Shown: positions 1 to 8,337, counted from the stretch's first letter. The stretch is 17,074 nt of DNA from Pseudomonadota bacterium (GCA_015222555.1 JADFVM010000079.1:1-17074), one strand, 5' to 3'. Notes: generated by a model not told the origin, from the sequence alone. A program made the numbers and translations.

Positions 1-1196
1 AGAAGTCCAAGTTCGGATATTTCCGAGATCCTTGTAATGGACCGATCTTTTTTCAGTCCTTCCTGCATAGCGGCGTAGACTTTGTCTCTATTTTCAGGAC
101 GAACCATATCTATGAAATCTATAATGATAATGCCGCCCATATTTCTCAGCCTTAACTGGTAGGCGATTTCCTTGGCCGCTTCAAGATTCGTTTTTAAAAT
201 AGTCTCTTCAAGGTTTTTCTTGCCTGTGAATTTACCTGTGTTGACGTCGATGGCCGTCAGGGCTTCCGTGTTTTGAATAATGATATAACTACCTGATTTT
301 AACCAGACCTTTTCCTGGAGCATTTCATCAATCTCGATCTCTATACCGAAATTATCAAAGATCGGCTCTTCACCTTGATAAAGAATGACCTTTTCTTTCA
401 TCCTGGGTAGGAGATTATCCATGAAAGAGATAATTTTTTTATGCTCTGTTTGCGAGTCTATAATAATCTCGTCAATGCCGGCAGAAAGCATGTCACGAAT
501 TGTTCTGAGAGTGACATCAAGGTCCTGATGAACCAATGATGGCGGTCGGACCTGATCACTTTTTTCTTTTATCATCTGCCATGTTTGAAGCAGGTAGTTC
601 ATGTCGGAGATGATTTCATCGCCTTCTACACCGGCACTGGCCGTTCTAATAATAAATCCGCCTTCTTCGGGCATAGACTCCATGACAATATTTTTTAATC
701 TTTCCCTTTCATCTTCATCTTCGATTTTTCTCGATATCCTCACATGATCATCGACGTGAGGCATATAAACGAGATATTGACCCGGTAATGATAAGTGGGA
801 TGTTACCCTGGCACCCTTTGTTCCTAATGGCTCCTTCATAATCTGAACAATGATTTCCTGGCCTTCTGTCAGGATCTCTTCAATAGAGGCGCAGGACGAG
901 ATAGTGCAAAGGTCTGATGGTTCACTGTTTTCTTTATTTATGTCCATGAGTGATTCAAATATTTTTGTATCATCCTGAACGTCGGCGACATATAGAAAGG
1001 CGGTCCTGTCCAGGCCGATTTCTACGAATGCGGCCTGCATACCTGGGAGAACTCTGACAATTCTTCCCTTGTAGACATTTCCGTGAATATGCGTGGAGGA
1101 GCCCCGTTCAATGTAAAACTCAACGAGGCCACCCTCTTCAAGGAGGGCAACTCGTGTCTCACGCGGATTTGCATTAATAATCAGTTTTTTACTCAT
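1..1196 (-). CDS. rng: Ribonuclease G/E family endoribonuclease (3' part beyond window)
   Basis: Cytoplasmic single-strand endoribonuclease of the RNase E/G family, acting in rRNA processing and mRNA decay. About 398 residues are visible from the ATG at 1196 (MSKKLIINANPRETRVALLE), and the frame runs off the left edge. The N-terminal S1-like RNA-binding region is at about residues 38-128. The catalytic region contains the two expected metal-binding aspartates, in AIDVNTG and in IDFIDM, and between them the family segment NLEAAKEIAYQLRLRNMGG. The missing part, roughly 90 residues compared with E. coli RNase G, should carry the CPxCxG zinc-link. The start lies 7 nt after the stop of the upstream radical SAM gene with no obvious Shine-Dalgarno, so translation is probably coupled. 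In many bacteria this gene pair precedes rplU-rpmA, which may lie just outside the window (inference). Confidence 0.95.
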   Translation of the reverse strand, partial: MSKKLIINANPRETRVALLEEGGLVEFYIERGSSTHIHGNVYKGRIVRVLPGMQAAFVEIGLDRTAFLYVADVQDDTKIFESLMDINKENSEPSDLCTISSCASIEEILTEGQEIIVQIMKEPLGTKGARVTSHLSLPGQYLVYMPHVDDHVRISRKIEDEDERERLKNIVMESMPEEGGFIIRTASAGVEGDEIISDMNYLLQTWQMIKEKSDQVRPPSLVHQDLDVTLRTIRDMLSAGIDEIIIDSQTEHKKIISFMDNLLPRMKEKVILYQGEEPIFDNFGIEIEIDEMLQEKVWLKSGSYIIIQNTEALTAIDVNTGKFTGKKNLEETILKTNLEAAKEIAYQLRLRNMGGIIIIDFIDMVRPENRDKVYAAMQEGLKKDRSITRISEISELGL

Positions 1197-1203
1197 ATTA
1201 CGC

Positions 1204-3765
1204 TTACGCTACTTTTTTATGTCCTTGGGACAAAAAGGATTCAATGAAAATTGTGTTAGTCTTAAGAATCCTGAGCATCTTCTTTTCATTCTCTGTGAGC
1301 TTGAAGATGCTGGCAGTTGCATCTTCAGCTTTTATTTTACGACCCCCTTTGGCAAAAATAACCATTTCAACTTCACACTTCTTCTTAATGGAAATGGATT
1401 TGATAATTTCCTTGAGATCTACCGTCCTTTCTCCCTTTTTCGTCTTTTTTATTGTGGGCCACTGAGTAGACTTCAGGAAACTTTCTGTTAGTTCTGACAA
1501 TGCTGTCCCGGGAATTACCTCTTCAGGGATTGTAATACAATATATTTCTTCCTCTATAACATCTGAAAGAGAAGGTTCCTTTTGCTGCAGTGCAGTGACT
1601 TCAAGAATGTCGATGTTGGGAGGTGATACCATTTTCATTGTCTCAAGAATATTTTCGGGTGAAATATCTTTTTCGATCTCAATTTCAAAATATTCTGAAA
1701 GTGATTCCGTTCCCAATGGGATAGGCGAGCTGAAAGAAACTTTAGGCGCCGGTTTAAACCCTTGCGAATAGTGCAGGGGAAGGGCTGATCGCCTTAACAT
1801 GCGAATTATCTTTTCCATTGTATCGATGTGTCCCAAAAATCTCGCCATTTCTTTCTTTGCATATTTTACCCTCATTTTCTTTCTTAAAGGGATGTAAAGC
1901 TCATCTGTACGCACATGATGTGACAGTTGTGCGTTTTTAAAGGATTCAATCTTTATGTGCTTATGATCACATACTCCGCAGGCAAAACAGTTGGTATATC
2001 GGCAGTCTTCCGTTTCTTCTCCCAGAGCTGATTTTTCCAGCTCCTTGAGGAGGAACGATTTATTTATTCCGATGTCAATCAAGTCCCATGGCAGGATGGC
2101 ATCTTCCGCTCTCTTTTTCAGGAAGGACTCAACAGAGAGAGCACATTTGTTAAAGGCCTCTTCCCAGAGGGTATAGTTCATCTTTTCACCCCATCCGTCA
2201 AAGCGTGCGCCCTTTTCAAAGGCCTCCAAAATGGCCTTTCCCAATCGCCTGTCTCCTCTTGAAAACACACCTTCGAGGATGCTCATTTCAGGCGCCTGCC
2301 ACTTTAGAGAGATTTGTCTATCCTTCATGGTCCTCTTCAGGTAGGTCAGTTTTTCTTTAAACTCATCCAGTGAGTCCTGACGTGCCCATTGAAAGGGTGT
2401 GTGTGATTTTGGAACAAAATTTGAGATATTAACGGTAATTTTAGCGATCTTGCCTTCTTTTTTTCCTACCTTTAAGATAGCTCTTGACAGGCTGATGATT
2501 TCATCAAGATCTTCCTTTGTTTCCGTTGGCAGGCCGATCATATAATAGAGCTTTATGGATTGACAGCCTGCTCTCGCAATTTCAGCCGTCGTATTCAATA
2601 TCTGTTCTTCTGTTATACACTTGTTTACCAGATCTCTTAACCTTTGACTGCCCGCTTCCGGAGCGATGGTAAAACTGTTCGATTTTGCTTTTTTCATTTC
2701 ACCCATAATACCCGGCGTCATCGTGTCGACCCTGAGGGATGGGAATGAAAGTTTTGTATGAGAATGATCGTATTCGTCAATTAGTTCTGGTAATAACACT
2801 TCAAGGCATGAATAGTCGCCTGTACTGAGCGATAAGAGGGCCACTTCATCAATGCCCGTTTTTTCCAGGGCTTTTTGCCCTAGGGAGCGGATCTTTTCCG
2901 GTGATCTTTCCCTTGCTGGCAGATAAATAAAGCCGGCCTGACAAAAACGGCAGAAACGGCTGCAGCCGCGAGTAACCTCAAGCGCAATACGGTCATGAAC
3001 GGGTTTGATGTTGGGAACAATAAAATTTTCAGGGTAGGGGGCATCGTTTAAATCCGTTAAAACTCTTCTTTTTACTTTCTTCTCATTGTCTCCAGGCCCT
3101 TTGATTGCGCCTATTTTTCCAGTAGTAGTAAAATCAAAGGAATAGAGGGATGGAACATAAACACCTTCTATGGAAGATAGTGCTGTAAGCAGTTCCTTTC
3201 TGTTGCTGTTTTCTTTTTTCCACTGCAGAAAAAGGTTGCAGATCTCGACAAGTGCTTCTTCACCATCACCTAATAAGAATGCATCAATGAAATCAGCCAT
3301 CGGTTCCGGATTAAAGGCCGCTGGCCCGCCTGCGATGACGAGTGTATCGCTATTTTGCCTGTTTGATGATAAAAGAGGGATTTTGCCCAGGTCGAGCATG
3401 TTGAGTAGATTGGTGTATGCAAGTTCATGCTGAAGAGAGAAACCGACAATATCAAAGTCATTCAACGGAAGGGCAGACTCCAGTGAACAAAGAGGTATCT
3501 CTCTTTCTCTAAGCAGCCTTTCCATATCATCCCAGGGGGCATAAACCCGTTCTGCGGCAATGTCGTCTCTATCATTTAAAACTTTATAAAGTATCTGGAG
3601 TCCCAGGTTGGAAATGCCGATCTCATAGAGATCGGGAAAGGCAAGAGCAACCTTTAAGGCAACTTTGTCCAGATCCTTTTTTACAGCGTTAACCTCGTCT
3701 CCGAGGTATCTTCCAGGTTTTGAAACATATGGAAGTAGTTCGTTTAGTTGTTCATTCATTTGCAT
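1204..3765 (-). CDS. B12-binding/radical SAM/DUF2344 fusion protein (TIGR03960-type)
   Basis: 853-residue fusion protein of unknown substrate. A cobalamin-binding-like domain lies at about residues 20-180. A radical SAM core lies at about 255-480, with the cluster motif CSRFCRFC (Cys268, Cys272, Cys275) and a later GLPTET loop. A second four-cysteine cluster (Cys588, 593, 596, 599; C-x4-C-x2-C-x2-C) may bind another Fe-S cluster or metal. The DUF2344 domain (radical SAM-linked, TIGR03936) runs from about 631 to the end, with RFLGHIDTM and SQGFKPAPKVSF. In many bacteria the two halves are separate adjacent genes, so this is the fused form. The ATG at 3765 has GGAAAG about 5 nt upstream; a second ATG two codons later is less well placed. 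It sits 46 nt after the Omp85 gene and 7 nt before rng. Association with RNase E/G genes is known for the family and suggests an RNA or ribosome-related modification, which is unproven. Confidence 0.9.
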   Translation of the reverse strand: MQMNEQLNELLPYVSKPGRYLGDEVNAVKKDLDKVALKVALAFPDLYEIGISNLGLQILYKVLNDRDDIAAERVYAPWDDMERLLREREIPLCSLESALPLNDFDIVGFSLQHELAYTNLLNMLDLGKIPLLSSNRQNSDTLVIAGGPAAFNPEPMADFIDAFLLGDGEEALVEICNLFLQWKKENSNRKELLTALSSIEGVYVPSLYSFDFTTTGKIGAIKGPGDNEKKVKRRVLTDLNDAPYPENFIVPNIKPVHDRIALEVTRGCSRFCRFCQAGFIYLPARERSPEKIRSLGQKALEKTGIDEVALLSLSTGDYSCLEVLLPELIDEYDHSHTKLSFPSLRVDTMTPGIMGEMKKAKSNSFTIAPEAGSQRLRDLVNKCITEEQILNTTAEIARAGCQSIKLYYMIGLPTETKEDLDEIISLSRAILKVGKKEGKIAKITVNISNFVPKSHTPFQWARQDSLDEFKEKLTYLKRTMKDRQISLKWQAPEMSILEGVFSRGDRRLGKAILEAFEKGARFDGWGEKMNYTLWEEAFNKCALSVESFLKKRAEDAILPWDLIDIGINKSFLLKELEKSALGEETEDCRYTNCFACGVCDHKHIKIESFKNAQLSHHVRTDELYIPLRKKMRVKYAKKEMARFLGHIDTMEKIIRMLRRSALPLHYSQGFKPAPKVSFSSPIPLGTESLSEYFEIEIEKDISPENILETMKMVSPPNIDILEVTALQQKEPSLSDVIEEEIYCITIPEEVIPGTALSELTESFLKSTQWPTIKKTKKGERTVDLKEIIKSISIKKKCEVEMVIFAKGGRKIKAEDATASIFKLTENEKKMLRILKTNTIFIESFLSQGHKKVA

Positions 3766-3811
3766 TTCTTTCCATCTATATGATTTGTTTAGAGCTTAAA
3801 TCAAGTCAAAA

Positions 3812-5125
3812 TTAAAAGGTGTGACGAACTCCAAAATAACTTTTGTAACTTTTTTGAGACACATTATAGGCAAAATCAGCGCGTCCAATCCCTTGCACAA
3901 GCTCTTTGATGAAGAGACGAAGTCCGAAGCCTACCCCCCAGTTTAAATCGCCAACATTCATGGAAGAGCCTTCCTGCCAGGCATTTCCCGCATCGATGAA
4001 TGCCACGCCACCCCAATAGTTGTCAGTTAAGGGGACACGATATTCAGTGTTAAAACGCAGCATCCTGTCTCCTTCAAATTCACCGCTTTCATAGCCTCTC
4101 AATGATGTCGAACCTCCAACGCTGGTTAATACATCTTCAACTTTTTCTCCCGTAACAAGCGTCCCTTCCAGTCGGTAGGCAAAGTTTTTCCTGTCGTCAA
4201 GGGGGATAAACTGGCTAAAAACCGCATTATAGCTTACTGCATTCACATCTGAACCTAATATTTTATTATAGACTGAAGTATAGAAGGAAAATTCATAGCC
4301 CTCATATGTGTAGCTGCCAAGATTATTCACCTTTGAATAGGTCGAAAAAAAACCAAACGATTTGACAACAATATCAAAAAGAGGCTGGGTCAGGCCACTT
4401 AAATAGGTATAATCGTTTCTTCTGCTGGTGTAGTCTATCCCGAATGCCAGGTCATCGAATTCTTTCCCAAGTTTTATTGAATATGATTCTTGTGTATCCT
4501 GGTAGGTCGATATGAGATCACCCTCGGAATATTTTTCTTCCAGTGATTTGCCTTTGGTAAACGCGGGTGAAAAAATGAGATCGTGCCATAAAAAGTTAGT
4601 TGTCTCTACTGTGGCTGAATAATAGCCTCCAAGGTCGTCATCAAGATCATTGGCCCAGTTATTGTAAACTTTCACAACAAGGTAGTGACCTCTTCCACCC
4701 AGGTTGAAGTCTTCATACCTTAATCCTAACCTGACATCGGCATCACTGGTTCGTGATATGATAGGCAGTGGTAAAATGGACCATTTTTCTTTAAGAATTA
4801 TCTTGATCGATATGGTCCCTTCTATTTCAGTCGTTGTCTCCTTGAATTCAATTTTTGAAAACAGTTCAAGATTAAGAAGCTGCTGCCTGCTATTTTCGAT
4901 ATCCTCATCACTAATTTGATCGCCGGGTGAAAAGGTTAATTCCTCCATAATGAATCTTGTCTTTGTCCTCTTATTACCTTTTACCTCAATTTTGGCAACT
5001 TTTCTTTTGAAATTTGAAGCGAAGGTGGTGAGAGGTGTTAACACAAGAGCGGTGATGAGGAATAACAAAATGCAGCCTAAGGCAATACATGCATTTTTAT
5101 TCTTGCAAAGAAAAAAAGTACCCAT
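3812..5125 (-). CDS. Short Omp85 (BamA/TamA-superfamily) outer-membrane protein with one POTRA domain
   Basis: 437 residues. A signal peptide occupies about 1-37: a basic start, a hydrophobic core rich in Leu/Ile, and cleavage near TTFA. One POTRA domain spans about residues 41-112 and begins KIEVKGNKRTKTRFI. The rest is a beta-barrel with the Omp85 signature GGSTSLRGYESGEFEGDRML near residue 345, and it ends in a terminal phenylalanine (RHTF), as expected for BAM substrates. BamA has five POTRA domains and about 800 residues, so this is not the main assembly factor. It could be a small Omp85 translocase or a surface/lipid-export barrel. The ATG at 5125 is the only in-frame ATG between an upstream stop and the signal peptide, but no clear Shine-Dalgarno precedes it; a 9-bp dyad (5135-5160) lies there instead. 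It appears to be the first gene of the operon with the radical SAM protein and RNase G. Confidence 0.87.
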   Translation of the reverse strand: MGTFFLCKNKNACIALGCILLFLITALVLTPLTTFASNFKRKVAKIEVKGNKRTKTRFIMEELTFSPGDQISDEDIENSRQQLLNLELFSKIEFKETTTEIEGTISIKIILKEKWSILPLPIISRTSDADVRLGLRYEDFNLGGRGHYLVVKVYNNWANDLDDDLGGYYSATVETTNFLWHDLIFSPAFTKGKSLEEKYSEGDLISTYQDTQESYSIKLGKEFDDLAFGIDYTSRRNDYTYLSGLTQPLFDIVVKSFGFFSTYSKVNNLGSYTYEGYEFSFYTSVYNKILGSDVNAVSYNAVFSQFIPLDDRKNFAYRLEGTLVTGEKVEDVLTSVGGSTSLRGYESGEFEGDRMLRFNTEYRVPLTDNYWGGVAFIDAGNAWQEGSSMNVGDLNWGVGFGLRLFIKELVQGIGRADFAYNVSQKSYKSYFGVRHTF

Positions 5126-5134
5126 AAATAATCG

Positions 5135-5160
5135 ATTGAGAATAACAGAAGATTCTCAAT
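5135..5160. promoter_or_regulatory. 9-bp perfect inverted repeat between divergent genes
   Basis: The arms attgagaat (5135-5143) and attctcaat (5152-5160) are perfect reverse complements separated by 8 nt. The dyad starts 9 nt upstream of the Omp85 start codon and about 28 nt upstream of the rph -35 box. It could be an operator for a dimeric regulator or a leader hairpin over the Omp85 translation start. The symmetry is seen directly; its role is inferred. Confidence 0.45.
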
Positions 5161-5187
5161 TTAACAAGATAAATCAGGGCTTGCACA

Positions 5188-5216
5188 TTGACTTTAAAGC
5201 ATTTTTTGTTTACTAT
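5188..5216 (+). promoter_or_regulatory. Sigma-70-type promoter for rph-rdgB
   Basis: A -35 box TTGACT (5188-5193), a 17-nt spacer and a -10 box TACTAT (5211-5216). The predicted transcription start near 5223 would give a short leader before the Shine-Dalgarno at 5231 and the rph ATG at 5244. Called by consensus match only. Confidence 0.55.
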
Positions 5217-5243
5217 AAAGCAAAAAAAAGAGGTGTCGATTGT

Positions 5244-5996
5244 ATGAGGAAAGATGGCAGAAGATTTGATGAGGTGAGGGCTGTTAAAATTACAAAAGGT
5301 TATCTCAAGCACCCGGAGGGCTCGGCATTGATTGAAGTGGGTGATACAAAGGTCATTTGCACCGCCACAGTAGAAAATCGTGTTCCTCCCTTTCTCAGAG
5401 ATAAGGGGGTGGGATGGATAACGGCGGAATACTCTATGCTGCCCAGGTCAACAGGCACGCGAAATCAAAGAGAATCTTCCAGAGGGAAGGTCGGCGGACG
5501 AACACATGAAATCCAGCGTCTCATCGGTCGGTCACTAAGAGCCGTTACTGACACCTCAAAGCTTGGCGAAAGGACGATATGGATCGACTGTGATGTTATA
5601 CAGGCAGATGGCGGGACGAGGACAGCCTCTATTACAGGCGCCTATGTGGCGCTTTCCGATGCTCTGCAGGGACTGGTCAATGATGGACAATTAAAGGAAC
5701 TGCCCTTAACAGATTCACTTGCTGCGATTAGTGTCGGCATTGTCAATGGTGAGGTCTGTCTTGATCTGGATTACACTGAGGATTCAATTGCATGTGTTGA
5801 TATGAACTTTGTTATGACAGGTTCCGGAAAATATATCGAAGTTCAGGGTACGGCAGAAGCTGATCCTTTCAGTGATGATGAATTACAAAAAATGAGACAA
5901 ATCGCTGCAAAGGGGATAGAAACGCTTAGTAATATTCAGAAAGAGGTGCTAAATCCAGATGGTGGATATAGTCATTGCTACCAGAAATCCGGGTAA
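5244..5996 (+). CDS. rph: Ribonuclease PH
   Basis: Phosphorolytic 3'-to-5' exoribonuclease that trims tRNA 3' ends using inorganic phosphate; normally a hexamer in the cytoplasm. 250 residues, close to the family's 235-250. The start MRKDGRRFDEVRAV is the usual N-terminus. Family motifs are present: KVICTATVE, GWITAEYSMLPRST, the phosphate-site arginine region RESSRGKVGGRTHEIQRLIG, WIDCDVIQADGGTRTASITG, and VQGTAEADPFSDDEL near the end. The frame is open further upstream, but ATG 5244 is chosen because AGAGGTG lies about 9 nt before it and the protein then matches family length. The last 38 nt overlap rdgB, a common operon partner. Confidence 0.97.
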   Translation: MRKDGRRFDEVRAVKITKGYLKHPEGSALIEVGDTKVICTATVENRVPPFLRDKGVGWITAEYSMLPRSTGTRNQRESSRGKVGGRTHEIQRLIGRSLRAVTDTSKLGERTIWIDCDVIQADGGTRTASITGAYVALSDALQGLVNDGQLKELPLTDSLAAISVGIVNGEVCLDLDYTEDSIACVDMNFVMTGSGKYIEVQGTAEADPFSDDELQKMRQIAAKGIETLSNIQKEVLNPDGGYSHCYQKSG

Positions 5997-6561
5997 AGTT
6001 CGAGAGCTTCAGAGTCTTTTAGATTCTGTTGATGTGCATCTTCTTTCTCTCGATGATTTTGATCAAATTGGTGAGGTGGAAGAAACAGGCAATACTTTCG
6101 AAGAAAATGCCCTTTTAAAGGCGACTGAAGTTGCAAAGGCAACAGGCTATGTTACTATCGCCGATGACTCCGGCCTCATGGTAGATGTCCTTGACGGAAG
6201 ACCCGGTGTTCTGTCGGCAAGGTATGCCGGCGACAATGCCAGTGACAGTGATAATAATAAAAAGCTGCTTAATGAATTAAAAGATCTTCCCCTCGAAAAG
6301 CGAGATGCCGCTTTTGTCTGCGTCATCGCTTCTGCAGACCCGAAGGGAAAGCACATCCTGACGAGAGGGGTCTGCAGAGGTAAAATAGCTCTGGAAGAGA
6401 AAGGGCAGGGGGGGTTCGGATATGATCCCCTTTTTTTTCCGGCTCAATATGATTGTACCATGGCAGAAATCTCGCCTGAAATTAAGAATTCAATAAGTCA
6501 CCGTGCACTGGCAGTAGAAGAATTGAAAAAACTTCTTCCCTCTTTCCTGGCTCAGTTATAA
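5959..6561 (+). CDS. rdgB: XTP/dITP diphosphatase (RdgB/HAM1 family)
   Basis: Hydrolyses non-canonical purine triphosphates (XTP, dITP, ITP) to the monophosphate and pyrophosphate, keeping deaminated purines out of DNA and RNA. 200 residues, the normal size. Motifs: IATRNPGKVRE at the N-terminus for triphosphate binding, ADDSGLMVDVLDGRPGVLSA holding the catalytic aspartate region, GFGYDPLF, and SHRALA near the C-terminus for base recognition. The start overlaps the end of rph by 38 nt, and AGAGGTG lies about 10 nt upstream inside rph, so the two are co-translated from one mRNA. Confidence 0.97.
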   Translation: MVDIVIATRNPGKVRELQSLLDSVDVHLLSLDDFDQIGEVEETGNTFEENALLKATEVAKATGYVTIADDSGLMVDVLDGRPGVLSARYAGDNASDSDNNKKLLNELKDLPLEKRDAAFVCVIASADPKGKHILTRGVCRGKIALEEKGQGGFGYDPLFFPAQYDCTMAEISPEIKNSISHRALAVEELKKLLPSFLAQL

Positions 6562-6584
6562 TTTCATCAAAGAGTATAAATATC

Positions 6585-6614
6585 TTGAAAAAGATGGCAA
6601 TTTTGTGTTAGGTT
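6585..6614 (+). promoter_or_regulatory. Possible promoter for the tRNA pair
   Basis: TTGAAA (6585-6590) followed after 18 nt by TAGGTT (6609-6614), about 20 nt before tRNA-Pro. The -35 box is good, the -10 box is poor. Read-through from rdgB is an alternative. Confidence 0.3.
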
Positions 6615-6634
6615 ACGCAATTGTTTTTTTATGT

Positions 6635-6711
6635 CGGGGCGTAGCGCAGCTTGGTAGCGCACCTGCCTTGGGAGCAGGGGGCCGGAGGTTCAAATCCTCT
6701 CGCCCCGACCA
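6635..6711 (+). tRNA. tRNA-Pro (anticodon TGG), CCA encoded
   Basis: 77 nt including CCA. The 7-bp acceptor stem CGGGGCG/CGCCCCG is perfect, with discriminator A and encoded CCA (6709-6711). The anticodon stem CCTGC/GCAGG encloses the loop CTTGGGA, giving anticodon TGG followed by G37, typical of tRNA-Pro. The T-arm holds GGTTCAAATCC. It is followed 41 nt later by tRNA-Arg. Confidence 0.97.
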
Positions 6712-6752
6712 TTTAATGATCTTTCACTCCACACCTTTCCCATCTATGATGC

Positions 6753-6829
6753 GCGCCTGTAGCTCAGGTGGATAGAGCAACTGCCTTCTAAGCAGTAGGT
6801 CCGGGGTTCGAGTCCCTGCGGGCGCACCA
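6753..6829 (+). tRNA. tRNA-Arg (anticodon TCT), CCA encoded
   Basis: 77 nt including CCA. The acceptor stem GCGCCTG pairs with CGGGCGC (one G-T pair), with discriminator A and encoded CCA (6827-6829). The anticodon stem ACTGC/GCAGT encloses CTTCTAA, giving TCT, which reads AGA and AGG. The D-arm AGCTC and T-loop TTCGAGT are standard. Confidence 0.97.
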
Positions 6830-7111
6830 AATAAGCTTTTTCCCGAAATTCCACTTTCAGTAGTAATTCAACTCCTTTCTTTTCTAAAAAATAGCAACTT
6901 GGAAGATACAGCCACAACTGAGGAAAAAAAGATACGTATTGACTTCTGCCCGGGAAGAAAACACTCAATTAAGACGGGCCCTGGAAAAAGAGTATAAAAA
7001 AATCACTTCCAAAGTAAAATATATCGCTAAATGATTGCTTATTATGATATAAATGACAATTGCTGAGGTAAGAAAATTTAGAAGTAATAAAAATAAGGAA
7101 GGAAATATACC

Positions 7112-8224
7112 ATGATCGTTATTCTTCATCCCGACCTGGACGAAAATTCGGAAGCCTTCAAGCAAGCCTGGGATTTTCTAACGAATCGTCCCAATATTCA
7201 GATTAAAAAACACATCGTCAAGGGACAGCATCAGAAACTGACCGAACTGTATCTCATTGGAGATACAAAACAGTTAAACCAGGAGGTTATTGAAGGCCTT
7301 TCTGCTGTTGATCGAGTTGTACGCATCTCAGATGCATGCCATATCCTTGGACGGCATAAAGATGATCAACGTGTAGTCGGCTTTGATTATAATGGGATCC
7401 ATTTTGATCAGGACAATCTACACATTTTTGCCGGCCTCTGTGCCGTAGACAACAGGGAACATGTTGAGATCATGATGCGTCTTCTTAAAGAAAATGGCCA
7501 ATCCTGCACACGAATGGGCGCCTACAAGCCGAGAACTAATCCTTACTCTTTCCAGGGGCATGGGAAAGCATGCCTGCCCTATGTGTTTGAACTGGCTGGC
7601 AAGTATGATATCAAAATTGTGGCCATGGAAATCACTCATGAAAGCCACATCGATGAAATCAATGAGTGCCTTGAACAAACGGGTAATCCCACTGGAGTTA
7701 TGTTACAGGTGGGGACACGCAATACGCAGAACTTTGAACTGCTCAAAGCGATAGGAAGACAAAGCGAATTCCCGGTATTGCTAAAAAGAGGATTTGGTAT
7801 TACTCTCAATGAGTCACTGAATGCTGCAGAATACCTGGCCAGTGAAGGCAACAGTAATGTTATCTTCTGTCTGCGTGGAATGAAGACCTCATTTGCATCG
7901 CCTCATCGAAACATGGTGGACTTTACCCATGTACCGGTCATCAAGAGACTGACACGTATGCCGGTCTGCATCGACCCTTCTCATTCTGTCGGCTCAAGGG
8001 AAGCTTCCCCTGATGGAATCCTTGATGTTTTCCATGCCACAGCCCAAGGGGTCATTGCAGGTGCCAATATGATTCTTGCCGATTTTCATCCAGCGCCCAG
8101 CAAGGCCCTTGTTGATGGTCCGCAGGCGCTTCGTATAGAAGAGCTGCCCTATTTTCTGGAAGATATTCAGATTGCCAGAGAGGCTTATGAAAAGCGATGT
8201 AGGTTGGTTTCAAGGACAACATGA
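7112..8224 (+). CDS. aroF: DAHP synthase family protein (type I-beta, AroF/AroG-like) with altered active-site residues
   Basis: Expected to condense phosphoenolpyruvate and erythrose 4-phosphate to DAHP, the first shikimate step. 370 residues: an N-terminal regulatory ferredoxin-like domain (about 1-70) and a TIM barrel (about 90-350). Family motifs are clear: MGAYKPRTNPYSFQGHG with Lys139, QVGTRNTQNFELL, PVLLKRGFGITLNE with Lys225, and CIDPSHSVGSREA with metal-binding His291. Three usually constant positions differ. The normal GPCSVE is GLCAVD, keeping metal ligand Cys110; CERG is CLRG; and the Glu metal ligand of the EVHP motif is Asp324 (ADFHPAP). The remaining ligand Asp335 is kept. It may be a specialised paralogue rather than the housekeeping enzyme. 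ATG 7112 has AAGGAAGG about 10 nt upstream. It stands alone, ending at a bidirectional terminator. Confidence 0.85.
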   Translation: MIVILHPDLDENSEAFKQAWDFLTNRPNIQIKKHIVKGQHQKLTELYLIGDTKQLNQEVIEGLSAVDRVVRISDACHILGRHKDDQRVVGFDYNGIHFDQDNLHIFAGLCAVDNREHVEIMMRLLKENGQSCTRMGAYKPRTNPYSFQGHGKACLPYVFELAGKYDIKIVAMEITHESHIDEINECLEQTGNPTGVMLQVGTRNTQNFELLKAIGRQSEFPVLLKRGFGITLNESLNAAEYLASEGNSNVIFCLRGMKTSFASPHRNMVDFTHVPVIKRLTRMPVCIDPSHSVGSREASPDGILDVFHATAQGVIAGANMILADFHPAPSKALVDGPQALRIEELPYFLEDIQIAREAYEKRCRLVSRTT

Positions 8225-8297
8225 GGGCTGCTTGCTCTTGAGACATTGATGCCTAATAGATATCCCTTTTTATTCATAAGGGTAATCTTGAAAAGAA

Positions 8298-8337
8298 CCA
8301 TAAAAAAGGCGATGTATCCACATCGCCTTTTTTATGG
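8298..8337. terminator. Bidirectional intrinsic terminator
   Basis: A perfect 17-bp inverted repeat (8298-8314 and 8321-8337) with a 6-nt loop. The core is GGCGATG/CATCGCC, flanked by six A on one side and six T on the other. It therefore works for aroF on the plus strand and for the convergent PEP-CTERM gene on the minus strand. Confidence 0.93.

Noticed and set aside
4950..5243. N-terminal extension of the rph frame by 98 codons
   Set aside because: It runs antisense through the 5' end of the Omp85 gene. The family N-terminus, the length and a good Shine-Dalgarno all point to ATG 5244.
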